Below, one piece after another: positions 8,564-17,463 of a stretch of DNA of 64,000 nucleotides. The DNA lies in contig NZ_CP007044.2 in NCBI RefSeq assembly GCF_000520015.2, positions 1,674,001-1,738,000 on the forward strand, given 5' to 3'. Every line of letters starts with the position of its first letter. Positions within the stretch are counted from its first letter, which is position 1. The notes below the pieces were generated by a model, which saw nothing but the letters and a program-made list of their open reading frames with translations, had not been told where the DNA came from and made no database searches. The position numbers were made by a program, and so were the translations under genes. The DNA comes from Chania multitudinisentens RB-25 (GTDB lineage: Bacteria > Pseudomonadota > Gammaproteobacteria > Enterobacterales > Enterobacteriaceae).

Positions 8564-9601
8564 TTAGGAATAGCATTCAATATCAATGCCTTCTTCGCGC
8601 ATGGAGGCGAGACGATAGCGCAATGCGCGCGGTGTAATACCCAGGAATTCTGCGGTCTTAGATTTATTGCCGTTATGGCGTTTTAACAGACCGATAATGT
8701 ACTGATACTCCGCAAGGCGGCCGTGAAGTTTGACGTTACTCATTGCCTGATTTGCCGCTTCGTTCTGCTCGTGGTAAGGCGGTATCGCTTCAGCGGCCAT
8801 GGCGTCGGTTTGCGGCGCACGTAGGGTTAGCGCGAAATCTGCCGCGTTAATTTGTGCACTGTTGCTAAGAATCATTCCTCGCTGAATAACATTTTCCAAC
8901 TCGCGGACGTTTCCTGGCCAGTTGTAATTCAATAATGCAGAGAGCGCGTCATCGCTCAACGTCACGGTTTCTTTATGGAATGCGTTGTATTTGCTGATGA
9001 AACGCTGCGCAAGTGGCAAAATGTCTTGCTTGCGTTCTCGCAGCGGGGTGATGTGAATGGGAATCACCGAAATACGGTAAAAGAGATCCTGTCGAAAACG
9101 CCCTTCGGCAATTTCCACTTGTAAATCTTTATTGGTAGAAGTAATAAGACGAATATCCAGAGGGATACGTTTGTGGCTACCTAAGCGCTCAACTTCCTGT
9201 TCTTGTAATACACGCAATAGTTTTGCCTGAAGAGCCAGCGGCATATCGCCAATTTCATCCAATAATAAGGTTCCGCCGTTGGCCTGTTCAAATTTTCCGG
9301 CTACGCTGGTAACCGCTCCGGTAAATGCGCCTTTTTCATAGCCAAATAAAATGGCTTCCAACATGCTTTCCGGAATTGCTGCACAGTTAACACCGATATA
9401 CGGTGCATCATTACCGTAAGAGTTTTCATGAATATATTTAGCTACGCACTCTTTGCCGGTGCCGGTCTCACCCGTGATAAGCGCTGAAACATTATAGTAT
9501 TGCGCAACGCGGTGTGCTAATGAGAATGCATTTACGCTCACCGGAGCGACTGCAACAAATCCATTCACATTACAAACTTCTTGTCCAATAACAATGCTCA
9601 T
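8564..9601 (-). CDS. lafK: sigma-54-dependent lateral flagellar regulator LafK
   Basis: The protein has 345 residues from the ATG at 9601; a TTG seven codons upstream has no clear ribosome site. It has an AAA+ activator domain with Walker A GETGTGKE (44-51), the sigma-54 contact loop GAFTGA (91-96), Walker B GGTLLLDEIGDMP, and a C-terminal Fis-type HTH (NKSKTAEFLGITPRALRYRL). Only about 20 residues precede the AAA+ domain, so there is no receiver domain and control must be by other means. LafK proteins activate early and middle lateral flagellar genes with RpoN. The gene is divergent from lfiM and leads the lfiE-J run. Confidence 0.93.
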   Translation of the reverse strand: MSIVIGQEVCNVNGFVAVAPVSVNAFSLAHRVAQYYNVSALITGETGTGKECVAKYIHENSYGNDAPYIGVNCAAIPESMLEAILFGYEKGAFTGAVTSVAGKFEQANGGTLLLDEIGDMPLALQAKLLRVLQEQEVERLGSHKRIPLDIRLITSTNKDLQVEIAEGRFRQDLFYRISVIPIHITPLRERKQDILPLAQRFISKYNAFHKETVTLSDDALSALLNYNWPGNVRELENVIQRGMILSNSAQINAADFALTLRAPQTDAMAAEAIPPYHEQNEAANQAMSNVKLHGRLAEYQYIIGLLKRHNGNKSKTAEFLGITPRALRYRLASMREEGIDIECYS

Positions 9602-9974
9602 AGAGGAATATAACTCCAACAAAAATCACTTTTGAGTCCCCTGAACCTTATCTTCGCTGTATCAACGAAGGAATCAGTGACCCATTAGGTGTCTGATGAG
9701 AGGGACAGAATGCTTAAGGGTTTTTTATATAATAGTTATGATTGAATTGTCTTGTTTTTAATTATTATTAAAATATTAATTGTTTAATAACAATGTATTA
9801 TGTTTTTTAATTAATTTAACCCACTCTTTATAAATAATGAATTAATAAACAATTTGACCTTGCATTAAAAATAAAATTAGATGAATATTCGGTACGTTAA
9901 TATTCTGAGTGCAGTGATTTAATTTCTCTCTCAGAAATGGGTCCATCTGCTCACACTGGCAATCCGGAATAATC
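9602..9974. promoter_or_regulatory. AT-rich divergent control region between lafK and lfiM
   Basis: This 373-bp gap lies between the two divergent Flag-2 operons and is strongly AT-rich. It should hold promoters for both. On the plus strand, TTGACC at 9854-9859 is followed after 17 nt by the weak -10 candidate TTAGAT. No good sigma-54 match (TGGCAC-N5-TTGC) was found on either strand. CTTCG and CGAAG near 9648-9668 form a small inverted repeat upstream of lafK. No open frame with coding character was seen. Confidence 0.45.
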
Positions 9975-10865
9975 ATGAATCCAGTACTACAGCGAATTAT
10001 TATCCATCAGAGGGATGAGTTACCTGACTTGGTTAAACTCGATGTCAGTAAACTTGGGCGTCCATGGCATCGTCTGCCAAAGGTAATGAATGATAAATTC
10101 GATGTTATTGACACGAGACTGAGTATTTATTTTCTTAAGAAATTGCGTGTGAATGCTGCATTGAAAGCAATGACTTTTGCTATCGATCAGCATTACAAAA
10201 ACACGCAACTATTTTCTACTCCTTATGGGAACATTGGTTTTGTCATTGACCGTATTTTGTTATTGCATATTCTTCATGATTTTTATGGATTGAATACAAA
10301 AGACGGAAATCTTGTGAGCGAACAGGATGACACCAGCCAGGTGACCAAAACGGAAGAACGTCTGAAAAATATCTTAGGGCAGGAACTCACCAGCCTGATC
10401 GTTAATAAAGATACGTTTGGTGAAGATCTGGAAATAAAAAGCGATTACTCCACCATTATTAGCCAATGGTCCTGGTGCGTCACCTTTGAGCTTGATGGTT
10501 ATGATTATGGCCGTTTCAGCATCCTGTTTGATCATCACCATGTCAGCAAGATGCTTGAGTCAATGCGTGTCCCTGAGGTTGCCAGCGAGAATACAGCCAA
10601 ACAGAACGGTTTCAATCCGGCACATATTGAGCAGCTTTTTTACCGATTACCGCTCAGGCTGACTGGGCGCTTGGCAAATCTCAAACTGACGGTAAATCAG
10701 CTTGGCAACATCAATCCTGGTGACATCATCCCGATTCATTTGAATCAGACCTTACCTGTATTTATTGGCAAAGAGCAGATTTTTGACGCCACTATCGCTG
10801 AAGATGACGGCAAGTTGTTCTTTTGCGAGCTTAATGACAAAACGGTAGAGAAGCATTATGAATGA
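9975..10865 (+). CDS. lfiM: lateral flagellar switch protein LfiM (FliM-like)
   Basis: The protein has 296 residues, first of the plus-strand Flag-2 run. It matches FliM in overall plan: a CheC-like middle domain (about 45-225), containing DRILLLHILHDFYG and an FELDGYDYGRFSILFDHH stretch, then a C-terminal SpoA domain (about 230-290; LRLTGRLANLKLTVNQLGNINPGDIIPI). The N-terminus lacks the classical LSQxEIDALL CheY-binding motif of polar FliM, consistent with a lateral motor that may not answer to the usual CheY. FliM forms the C-ring with FliG and FliN. It overlaps lfiN by 8 nt. Confidence 0.9.
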   Translation: MNPVLQRIIIHQRDELPDLVKLDVSKLGRPWHRLPKVMNDKFDVIDTRLSIYFLKKLRVNAALKAMTFAIDQHYKNTQLFSTPYGNIGFVIDRILLLHILHDFYGLNTKDGNLVSEQDDTSQVTKTEERLKNILGQELTSLIVNKDTFGEDLEIKSDYSTIISQWSWCVTFELDGYDYGRFSILFDHHHVSKMLESMRVPEVASENTAKQNGFNPAHIEQLFYRLPLRLTGRLANLKLTVNQLGNINPGDIIPIHLNQTLPVFIGKEQIFDATIAEDDGKLFFCELNDKTVEKHYE

Positions 10866-11256
10866 CCTGCAACGTGAACTGGAGCACCCCCTGGACTTAA
10901 CCGATCTCAATCTTTCGGATTTGCCGGAGGAAGAAACCGTAGAAGGCAATATCCGTATGGATTTGCAAAGCGAAGCGCATAGCAACGGCTTGACCGATCA
11001 GCGAAAGATGGTGCTGTTCAGCCGTATTCCCGTCACGCTAACGCTTGAGGTCGCTTCTGTTGATATTTCCCTTTCTGAACTGATGTCGGTTAATAACGAC
11101 TCGGTGATTATGTTGGAAAAAATGGCTGGCGAACCACTTGATATCAAGGTCAACGGCATTCCATTTGGTAAAGCGGAAGTTGTGGTGCTTAATGATAAAT
11201 ACGGTCTGCGCATCATTGAGTTCAATGTAAAAGATTTGGATGAACTGACACGATGA
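10858..11256 (+). CDS. lfiN: lateral flagellar switch protein LfiN (FliN-like)
   Basis: The protein has 132 residues, with an acidic N-terminus and a C-terminal SpoA domain: SRIPVTLTLEVASVDISLSEL, then DSVIMLEKMAGEPLDIKVNG and FGKAEVVVLNDKYGLRI. This is the FliN signature. FliN forms the base of the C-ring and docks FliH-FliI. It overlaps lfiM by 8 nt and lfiP by 4 nt (ATGA), so translation of the three is coupled. Confidence 0.95.
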   Translation: MNDLQRELEHPLDLTDLNLSDLPEEETVEGNIRMDLQSEAHSNGLTDQRKMVLFSRIPVTLTLEVASVDISLSELMSVNNDSVIMLEKMAGEPLDIKVNGIPFGKAEVVVLNDKYGLRIIEFNVKDLDELTR

Positions 11257-12008
11257 CGGGTTTGTTTCCACGCTACGGCACCTTCATTTTGTTACTTATT
11301 GGCCTGCTTTTGCCATCGTCACTGCTGGCAGCGAACGGTGATATAACGCTATTTAGCACGGCGGCCAATGAATCTGGGCAGGATTACAATGTAAAAATTG
11401 AAATTCTGATCCTGATGACTTTGCTTGGGCTGTTGCCAATTATGGTACTGATGATGACCTGTTTTACCCGGTTCATCATCGTACTGGCTATTTTGCGCCA
11501 GGCATTAGGGTTGCAGCAAAGCCCACCTAATAAAATCCTGACCGGCATTGCTTTGGCCTTGACGCTGCTGGTGATGCGCCCTGTTTGGACCACCATTTAT
11601 CAGGATGCCGTTGTTCCCTTTCAGAATGACGAAATTACGCTTAAGCAGGCGCTGATTACCGCTGAAATACCGCTGAAAAAATACATGCTGGCGCAAACGA
11701 ATAATAAGGCAATGGAACAAATCATGAATATTGCGGGAGAACAGGGCAATCCTCATGAACAGGATCTGACAATTGTGACCCCGGCATATTTATTAAGTGA
11801 ACTGAAAACTGCGTTTCAGATCGGCTTCATGATTTATATCCCTTTCCTGGTTATTGACCTGATCGTCGCCAGTATTTTGATGGCGATGGGGATGATGATG
11901 CTGTCACCGCTGATTGTCTCGCTGCCGTTTAAACTCATGTTATTTGTGCTTTGCGATGGCTGGACTCTGATTGTGGGCACCTTAACCTCCAGTGTGCAGG
12001 GATTGTAG
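11253..12008 (+). CDS. lfiP: flagellar export gate protein LfiP (FliP-like)
   Basis: The protein has 251 residues. A cleavable-type signal (residues 1-26, ending SLLAAN) precedes the FliP core, which is typical for this family. Family motifs include LMTCFTRFIIVLAILRQALG (about 67-86), SPPNKILTGIALALTLLVM and the C-terminal SILMAMGMMMLSP. FliP forms the pentameric core of the export gate with FliQ and FliR. The start overlaps the lfiN stop (ATGA). Confidence 0.97.
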   Translation: MTGLFPRYGTFILLLIGLLLPSSLLAANGDITLFSTAANESGQDYNVKIEILILMTLLGLLPIMVLMMTCFTRFIIVLAILRQALGLQQSPPNKILTGIALALTLLVMRPVWTTIYQDAVVPFQNDEITLKQALITAEIPLKKYMLAQTNNKAMEQIMNIAGEQGNPHEQDLTIVTPAYLLSELKTAFQIGFMIYIPFLVIDLIVASILMAMGMMMLSPLIVSLPFKLMLFVLCDGWTLIVGTLTSSVQGL

Positions 12009-12010
12009 CG

Positions 12011-12283
12011 ATGATGACGATAGACATCGCTGGGGACATCATGGCAACCGGGATTCGGTTGGTATTGCTTATCTCTGCCGTGGCCATTTTACCCAGCCTG
12101 ATAGTCGGTCTGTGCGTGAGCGTGTTTCAGGCGACGACGCAGATTAACGAACAAACGCTCAGTTTTTTACCGCGTCTGGTCGTTACCCTGGCGGTGTTAA
12201 TTTTTGGTGGCCGATGGATGCTCACCCAACTCGTGGATTTTACGGTGCAGCTCTTTCAACAGTCGGCAGCGCTGGTCGGTTAG
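12011..12283 (+). CDS. lfiQ: flagellar export gate protein LfiQ (FliQ-like)
   Basis: The protein has 90 residues from the ATG at 12011, directly after the lfiP stop; a second ATG follows at 12014. The longer frame from 11951 lies inside lfiP and is not used. It has two membrane helices (about 17-39 and 51-72) separated by SVFQATTQINEQTLSFLPR, a near-invariant FliQ segment. FliQ packs around the FliP-FliR core of the export gate. Confidence 0.96.
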   Translation: MMTIDIAGDIMATGIRLVLLISAVAILPSLIVGLCVSVFQATTQINEQTLSFLPRLVVTLAVLIFGGRWMLTQLVDFTVQLFQQSAALVG

Positions 12284-12286
12284 CGC

Positions 12287-13063
12287 ATGATGGGAATCGA
12301 CATTCATGCATTACTCAACCCGCTGATGGCGCTGATTCTGCCTTTTTTCCGCATCGTAGCGTGTCTGTTTTTTGCCCCGGTATTGGATAACAAGGCATTT
12401 GCCCGGCGCATTAAAGCCGCCCTGGCCCTGGCGCTGTCGGTCATTATCGCCCCGTTGTTGCCTCACCAGGTGACGCTGACGGAAGTGCTCTCAATGCGAA
12501 CGGTTATTCTCATCGGTGAGCAGTTGTTATGGGGTTTTTTCTTTGGCATGGCTTTGCAACTGGTATTTGTTGTGTTGCAAACCGCAGGACACATTCTGTC
12601 GATGAATATGGGTCTTGGTATGGCAATCATAAACGATCCGGTAAACGGCAGTTCCTCAACGGTGATCTCACAGATTATTTATATTTTCTGCGGTCTGCTT
12701 TTTTTCATTATGGATGCGCATCTGCTGCTGGTGACCATTTTATTTAAAGGGTTTATCTATTGGCCTATCGGGCAGGCAATGAGCCAGCCGACGCTGCAAC
12801 TTATCGCTCAAAGCATCGGCTGGATTATCGCCTCTGCGACCCTGATTGCTCTGCCAACGACCTTCGTCATGCTGATTGTGCAGGGAGGGTTTGGTCTGCT
12901 AAACCGCGTTTCGCCGACATTAAACCTGTTTTCACTGGGTTTTCCCATCAGCATGCTGTTTGGGCTGTTCTGTATTTCCATGATGATCACCAATATTCCT
13001 GGTCACTACCTTAATTTGACCAATGAAATTCTGGCGAAACTTGACGCGATAAGGATGTACTAA
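12287..13063 (+). CDS. lfiR: flagellar export gate protein LfiR (FliR-like)
   Basis: The protein has 258 residues and is highly hydrophobic, with about six membrane-spanning stretches. Family features include FFRIVACLFFAPVLDN, GEQLLWGFFFGMALQLVF and the DPVNGSSSTVISQ segment, and a late TLNLFSLGFPISMLFGL. FliR completes the export gate with FliP and FliQ. It starts 3 nt after lfiQ, and its stop shares one base with the lfhB start. Confidence 0.96.
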   Translation: MMGIDIHALLNPLMALILPFFRIVACLFFAPVLDNKAFARRIKAALALALSVIIAPLLPHQVTLTEVLSMRTVILIGEQLLWGFFFGMALQLVFVVLQTAGHILSMNMGLGMAIINDPVNGSSSTVISQIIYIFCGLLFFIMDAHLLLVTILFKGFIYWPIGQAMSQPTLQLIAQSIGWIIASATLIALPTTFVMLIVQGGFGLLNRVSPTLNLFSLGFPISMLFGLFCISMMITNIPGHYLNLTNEILAKLDAIRMY

Positions 13064-14193
13064 TGGCTTCAAGTGGCGATAAAAGCGAAAAACCCACCCC
13101 CGAGAAACTGCGTAAAGCCCGTAAGAAAGGGGAACTGCCACGCTCTAAAGATATGACAATGGCGGTAGGTTTACTCGCGTCCTTTTTTACGCTTAACGCG
13201 TTCATGCCTTACTACCAGAAGCTGATTGGCGAGTCTTTTGCAGCCGTCAGTACCATGGGAGAAAAACTTAACGATGACAGCGCGCTGCATCAGTTTCTGC
13301 TGCTCAACGTTTGGGTGCTGCTGCGTTTTATTGCCACGTTGGTTTTTATCCCGCTGGCCTGCATGATCGCCAGCCTGATTCCCGGTGGTTTGATATTCAC
13401 CCCCACAAAGCTAAAGCCGGATTTTAAAAAGCTCAGCCCGATCAGCGGAGTCAAGCGCCTGTTTTCCGCTAGCCATTATGTTGACGTCGGCAAGATGCTG
13501 CTCAAATGTGGCATTATCCTCGCCGTTTTGTACTCGATGGTGCATAGCTCGATGAGCGAACTGCTTTTTTTGCAGCGCTTATATCTCGGGGAAGCAATTA
13601 AGCAGGGATTTGCTATTTTCCGCTACGTTTTCAGCTTTTTCGTCGCGATTATCGCCACTTTCGCGCTATTCGATGTGCCTCTCAGCAAGTTCATGTTTCA
13701 CAAAAAAATGCGTATGACCAAGCAGGAAGTCAAAGATGAACACAAAAATAACGATGGTAACCCGCAGCTCAAAGCGCGTGTCAGGCAGCTACAGCGCCAG
13801 ATCTCCGCGGGGCAGATCAATCGCACCGTCCCCACAGCCGATGTGATTATTACCAACCCGACTCACTACGCGGTGGCGCTTAAGTATGCGCCTGAGCGGG
13901 CCGAAGCGCCGTTTATCGTCGCCAAAGGGGTTGATGATATGGCCCTGCTGATACGTGACGTCGGCAGCAAACATGCCGTCGAAGTGGTGGAGTTCCCCGC
14001 TCTGGCTCGCGCGGTGTACTACACCACCCGCGTCAATCAACAAATTCCGGCGCAGCTGTTTCGCGCTATCGCACATGTTCTGACTTATGTGATGCAAATC
14101 AAAGAGTGGCATGCCGGGAAAATTGAACAAAAACCCCGCCTGAACAGGCAAATCAACATTCCGCATGAGGTACGAAAAGCCAATGGCGAATAG
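13063..14193 (+). CDS. lfhB: flagellar export switch protein LfhB (FlhB-like)
   Basis: The protein has 376 residues. It opens with GDKSEKPTPEKLRKARKKG, the FlhB signature, followed by four membrane helices, the KMRMTKQEVKDEHKNNDGNPQLKARVRQ linker, and the autocleavage motif NPTH (in IITNPTHYAVAL, about residue 264). FlhB cleaves itself at NPTH and switches export from rod-hook to filament substrates. The start overlaps the last base of lfiR (taATG). Confidence 0.97.
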   Translation: MASSGDKSEKPTPEKLRKARKKGELPRSKDMTMAVGLLASFFTLNAFMPYYQKLIGESFAAVSTMGEKLNDDSALHQFLLLNVWVLLRFIATLVFIPLACMIASLIPGGLIFTPTKLKPDFKKLSPISGVKRLFSASHYVDVGKMLLKCGIILAVLYSMVHSSMSELLFLQRLYLGEAIKQGFAIFRYVFSFFVAIIATFALFDVPLSKFMFHKKMRMTKQEVKDEHKNNDGNPQLKARVRQLQRQISAGQINRTVPTADVIITNPTHYAVALKYAPERAEAPFIVAKGVDDMALLIRDVGSKHAVEVVEFPALARAVYYTTRVNQQIPAQLFRAIAHVLTYVMQIKEWHAGKIEQKPRLNRQINIPHEVRKANGE

Positions 14194-16279
14194 TAAATTG
14201 CGCAATACGTTCACTTTGCCCCGGCTGGGGTATGCTGGCGTACCGATCCTTGTTCTCTGCGTATTGGCGATGATTATTCTGCCATTGTCGCCGCTGATGC
14301 TGGATATCCTTTTTACCTTCAACATCGTTCTTGCGGTGATCGTGTTGCTGGTATCGGTGAATACGCAACGTCCTCTCGATTTTGCCATCTTCCCGACCAT
14401 ACTGCTTATCACCACGTTGATGCGCCTTACTCTTAATGTGGCCTCTACCCGGGTGGTACTGCTACACGGTCATGAAGGCGAGGGCGCGGCAGGTAAAGTG
14501 ATTGAGGCTTTTGGCCAGGTAGTGATCGGCGGCGATTTTGTCGTTGGCTTTGTCGTATTCGTCATCCTGATGATCATTAACTTTGTGGTGGTCACCAAGG
14601 GAGCGGAGCGTATTTCCGAAGTTTCGGCTCGCTTTACGCTTGACGCCTTGCCGGGCAAACAGATGGCTATCGACGCCGATCTCAATGCTGGGCTGGTCAA
14701 TCAGCAGCAAGCACGCCATCGCCGCCAGGAGGTCGCCAAAGAGGCCGATTTTTACGGCGCTATGGATGGTGCATCGAAGTTTGTGCGCGGCGATGCCATC
14801 GCCGGGATTATGATATTGATTATCAACGTGGTGGGCGGGGTCTGTATCGGGATCTTTAAATACGATCTTGATGTCTCACTCGCGTTTCGTCAGTACGTTC
14901 TGCTCACCATTGGTGACGGCTTGGTTGCCCAAATCCCGTCTCTTCTGCTGGCCACCGCCGCAGCGCTGATTGTTACACGGGTCAGCGAAGGCAGCGATGT
15001 CAGCGATGAGATCAAAGTACAGCTGTTGTCGAAGCCGAAGGTGCTTTACACCGCCGCTTTCGTCATGTTCATTCTGGCCATTGTACCGGGTATGCCACAT
15101 GTCGCTTTCCTGAGCTTTACAGCCCTGCTGGCATTTGTCGGCTGGCGACAAAGTAAAACGGTGCATCCAGCGCAGGAAGAAGCGGAATTTGATGCTATCA
15201 GCGATGCGCTGACGTTGGATACGGTTTCCGATGTTACCTGGGCCAGCATTCCGCTGGTGGAGCCTATCGGTCTGAATCTCGGCTATAAGCTGGTCGGTAT
15301 GATTGACGAAGCGAAAGGCAGCCCATTGTCCCAGAGAATACGGGGTGTACGACAGGTTATATCTGATAGTTGTGGCATATTGCTGCCAGAAATTCGCATA
15401 CGGGAAAATTTCCGCCTGAAGCCTTCGCAATATGTCATTAATATCAATGGTATTAAAATGTCATCCGGTGAGGTTCATGTCGATAAACTGATGGCGATAC
15501 CGGGCTCGGAGATGTATGGCGAGATCGACGGGGTCCTGGATACCGATCCGGCATACGGTATGTCGGTGGTCTGGATCGAGCAGGAACAGAAAGCGAAAGC
15601 GTTGAATCTTGGTTATCAGGTGGTAGACAGCGCCAGCGTTGTTGCAACACACATCAACAAAGTGGCACGTGAACAGCTACCAGAATTGTTTAACTATGAT
15701 GATATTACCCACTTACACGCGCGGTTGGCCGTGCAACTGCCGAAGCTGGCAGAGGATTTGAATGCAGCGTTCAATTTCAGCCAGTTGCTGTGGATTTATC
15801 GGCAGCTCCTGCTTGAACAGGTGTCATTAAAGGACATTTCGACGATTGCTACCACGCTGCTGGAAAGTTCGGCTATCACCAAGGAGCCGATACTGCTCAC
15901 ATCAGATGTTCGTTATGCACTGCGCCGCGCAATCATCCACAGCATCAACAACGATCGTCCGCAATTGTCGGTCTTTACCATGAATAGTGAACTGGAGAAC
16001 ATGCTGCTTGGATCGCTTAACCAGGCGCAGCAAACGGGAAAAGTGGAGTTGGACAGTTTCCCGGTCGATCCTAATATTCTGACTCAACTTCAGAACACCA
16101 TGCCGATGATTTATGAGCAGATGAAAGCTCAGGGGATGCCGCCGATTCTGTTGGTTACCCCACAATTACGGCCTTGTATTTCTCGTTACGCCCGTCTGTT
16201 TGCCAAAGGTCTTCACGTCCTTTCGTATAACGAAGTACCGGATGGTCTTGAACTCATGATTGTTGGATCATTGTCATAG
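14183..16279 (+). CDS. lfhA: flagellar export apparatus protein LfhA (FlhA-like)
   Basis: The protein has 698 residues from the ATG at 14183, preceded by GAGG and overlapping the lfhB end by 11 nt; another in-frame ATG at 14165 has no ribosome site. The N-terminal half is membranous, with RPLDFAIFPTILLITTLMRL and the cytoplasmic FHIPEP loop KGAERISEVSARFTLDALPGKQ. The C-terminal half is the soluble substrate-chaperone docking domain. FlhA forms the nonameric ring of the export gate and uses the proton gradient. It is the last gene of the run. Confidence 0.97.
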   Translation: MANSKLRNTFTLPRLGYAGVPILVLCVLAMIILPLSPLMLDILFTFNIVLAVIVLLVSVNTQRPLDFAIFPTILLITTLMRLTLNVASTRVVLLHGHEGEGAAGKVIEAFGQVVIGGDFVVGFVVFVILMIINFVVVTKGAERISEVSARFTLDALPGKQMAIDADLNAGLVNQQQARHRRQEVAKEADFYGAMDGASKFVRGDAIAGIMILIINVVGGVCIGIFKYDLDVSLAFRQYVLLTIGDGLVAQIPSLLLATAAALIVTRVSEGSDVSDEIKVQLLSKPKVLYTAAFVMFILAIVPGMPHVAFLSFTALLAFVGWRQSKTVHPAQEEAEFDAISDALTLDTVSDVTWASIPLVEPIGLNLGYKLVGMIDEAKGSPLSQRIRGVRQVISDSCGILLPEIRIRENFRLKPSQYVININGIKMSSGEVHVDKLMAIPGSEMYGEIDGVLDTDPAYGMSVVWIEQEQKAKALNLGYQVVDSASVVATHINKVAREQLPELFNYDDITHLHARLAVQLPKLAEDLNAAFNFSQLLWIYRQLLLEQVSLKDISTIATTLLESSAITKEPILLTSDVRYALRRAIIHSINNDRPQLSVFTMNSELENMLLGSLNQAQQTGKVELDSFPVDPNILTQLQNTMPMIYEQMKAQGMPPILLVTPQLRPCISRYARLFAKGLHVLSYNEVPDGLELMIVGSLS

Positions 16280-16319
16280 GCTGTGCCCCTATACTTCTGT
16301 GAACTCGGGGCGATTAACG

Positions 16320-16335
16320 CCAGATAATAATCTGG
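16320..16335 (+). terminator. stem-loop after lfhA
   Basis: CCAGAT-AATA-ATCTGG forms a perfect 6-bp hairpin 40 nt past the lfhA stop. It is followed by GGTGTTTAAGTTTT, a broken U-rich tract. GCCCC and GGGGC about 17 nt apart, just before it, can form a second stem. A modest intrinsic terminator of the lfi-lfh operon is likely, separating it from the bactofilin gene. Confidence 0.45.
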
Positions 16336-16462
16336 GGTGTTTAAGTTTTATATTAGATGTGTCGCCAGTAAGCTAAGGAAGGATATTTTCCGCACTGTCT
16401 GATGAAGCCTGGTGGGAAGAAGATAATGAATATTCTGAAATTGGATCTTACCAGGCAAAGGT

Positions 16463-17101
16463 ATGAGAGGACTATTTAATTACAAATATGTTTATCTCAA
16501 TATCGGTCTGCTTTTTTGGCTGTTAGTTTTGCTAGCGCTGGTAATGGATAAATACGTTTATGTTGTTGCTGGCTCTTTTGCTGCCGTGATGGCCTTCTAT
16601 TTACATATTCGTCAGGAGAACAATAAAAAAATGTTTGGGAAAAAAATGCAAGAATTGGCCACGGTATCTGTCACTCCCATTAGTACCGCTAGCGAACCTA
16701 CTCAGGAAATGGAGAATCACGAGCGGGCTGAAACCGTGATTTCTTCGGGAGTCTGTGTTGAAGGTAATATTACGGCAACAGGTAAAGTTTTGATTTGTGG
16801 CGAAGTGAAAGGGAATATTTATGCCGAAGAAGGGAGTATCACCATTAGCCGTGCTGGCCGTGTAGAAGGTGATATTGTCAGTAAAGAATTGATTATTGAC
16901 GGTTGCGTATTGGGTGAGTGTAAAGCGGATATCCTGACTATTCGGGAAAATGCCTGTGTGACCGGGGCACTGGTTTACAAAGCGTTTTCCGTGCACAAAG
17001 GCGGGCGTTTTACCGGTAAGGCAGAAGAAAAGCCCGGCAGTGAGGTGGTATCTTCAGCACGGATTATCGACTTGCCTTCTCAGTTAGAGGACGTGATGTA
17101 A
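16463..17101 (+). CDS. membrane-anchored bactofilin (CcmA-like)
   Basis: The protein has 212 residues. Two hydrophobic helices sit at the N-terminus (about 12-29 and 32-48), then a linker. A bactofilin (polymer-forming cytoskeletal) domain covers about 90-185, with the repeating pattern CVEGNITATGKVLICGEVKG, EGSITISRAGRVEGDIVSKE, DGCVLGECKADILTIRENAC. Bactofilins polymerise into filaments without nucleotides. The Proteus mirabilis homologue CcmA, also membrane-anchored, affects cell shape and swarming. Placement right after a lateral flagellar operon suggests a link to swarmer-cell shape or motor placement. The start is preceded by AGG at a normal spacing. Base use is more AT-rich than in the core. 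Confidence 0.85.
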   Translation: MRGLFNYKYVYLNIGLLFWLLVLLALVMDKYVYVVAGSFAAVMAFYLHIRQENNKKMFGKKMQELATVSVTPISTASEPTQEMENHERAETVISSGVCVEGNITATGKVLICGEVKGNIYAEEGSITISRAGRVEGDIVSKELIIDGCVLGECKADILTIRENACVTGALVYKAFSVHKGGRFTGKAEEKPGSEVVSSARIIDLPSQLEDVM

Positions 17102-17191
17102 ATATAAATTGTTTACTGATGGTTTGTCATAGATTGAGCCGTTAACACAGCAATAAAGGTTAATATTGGTTTTAATTCGTGGAGTCGTTAG

Positions 17192-17398
17192 ATGGATAGC
17201 ATACGGAAAAACAAGATAATTGATGCGATGATCGTTGAGATTATAGAGGTTATAAAAGTCATACAGTTACGTGCCGGTATTGATGACATTGTTGTCGCGG
17301 TTGGAGACACAGATAATGGGGGGTGTAATATTACTGTGAAAATAGGTGATATACCTGATTTTAATGTGTCATTTAAGACGGTAATAAATGATTTTTGA
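17192..17398 (+). CDS. unrecognised 68-residue protein
   Basis: The ATG at 17192 has a clear GGAG ribosome site 7 nt upstream. I do not recognise the product. It has an N-terminal helix rich in Ile and Val (about residues 8-28) followed by alternating polar and hydrophobic stretches that look like beta strands (IDDIVVAVGDT, GCNITVKIG, FNVSFKTVIND), with no membrane segment and no signal peptide. It lies between the bactofilin and the LuxR-type gene on the same strand, with gaps of about 90 and 65 nt. It is AT-rich and probably belongs to the same accessory block. Confidence 0.55.
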   Translation: MDSIRKNKIIDAMIVEIIEVIKVIQLRAGIDDIVVAVGDTDNGGCNITVKIGDIPDFNVSFKTVINDF

Positions 17399-17463
17399 AA
17401 AATACATTCAGATTTATGACTGAAAATATCTTTGAAATTATATTACTGCATTTGGGAGGGTAA

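Noticed and set aside
16402..16479. 25-codon leader frame overlapping the bactofilin start
   Set aside because: No clear ribosome site and no conserved features; likely chance in AT-rich DNA.
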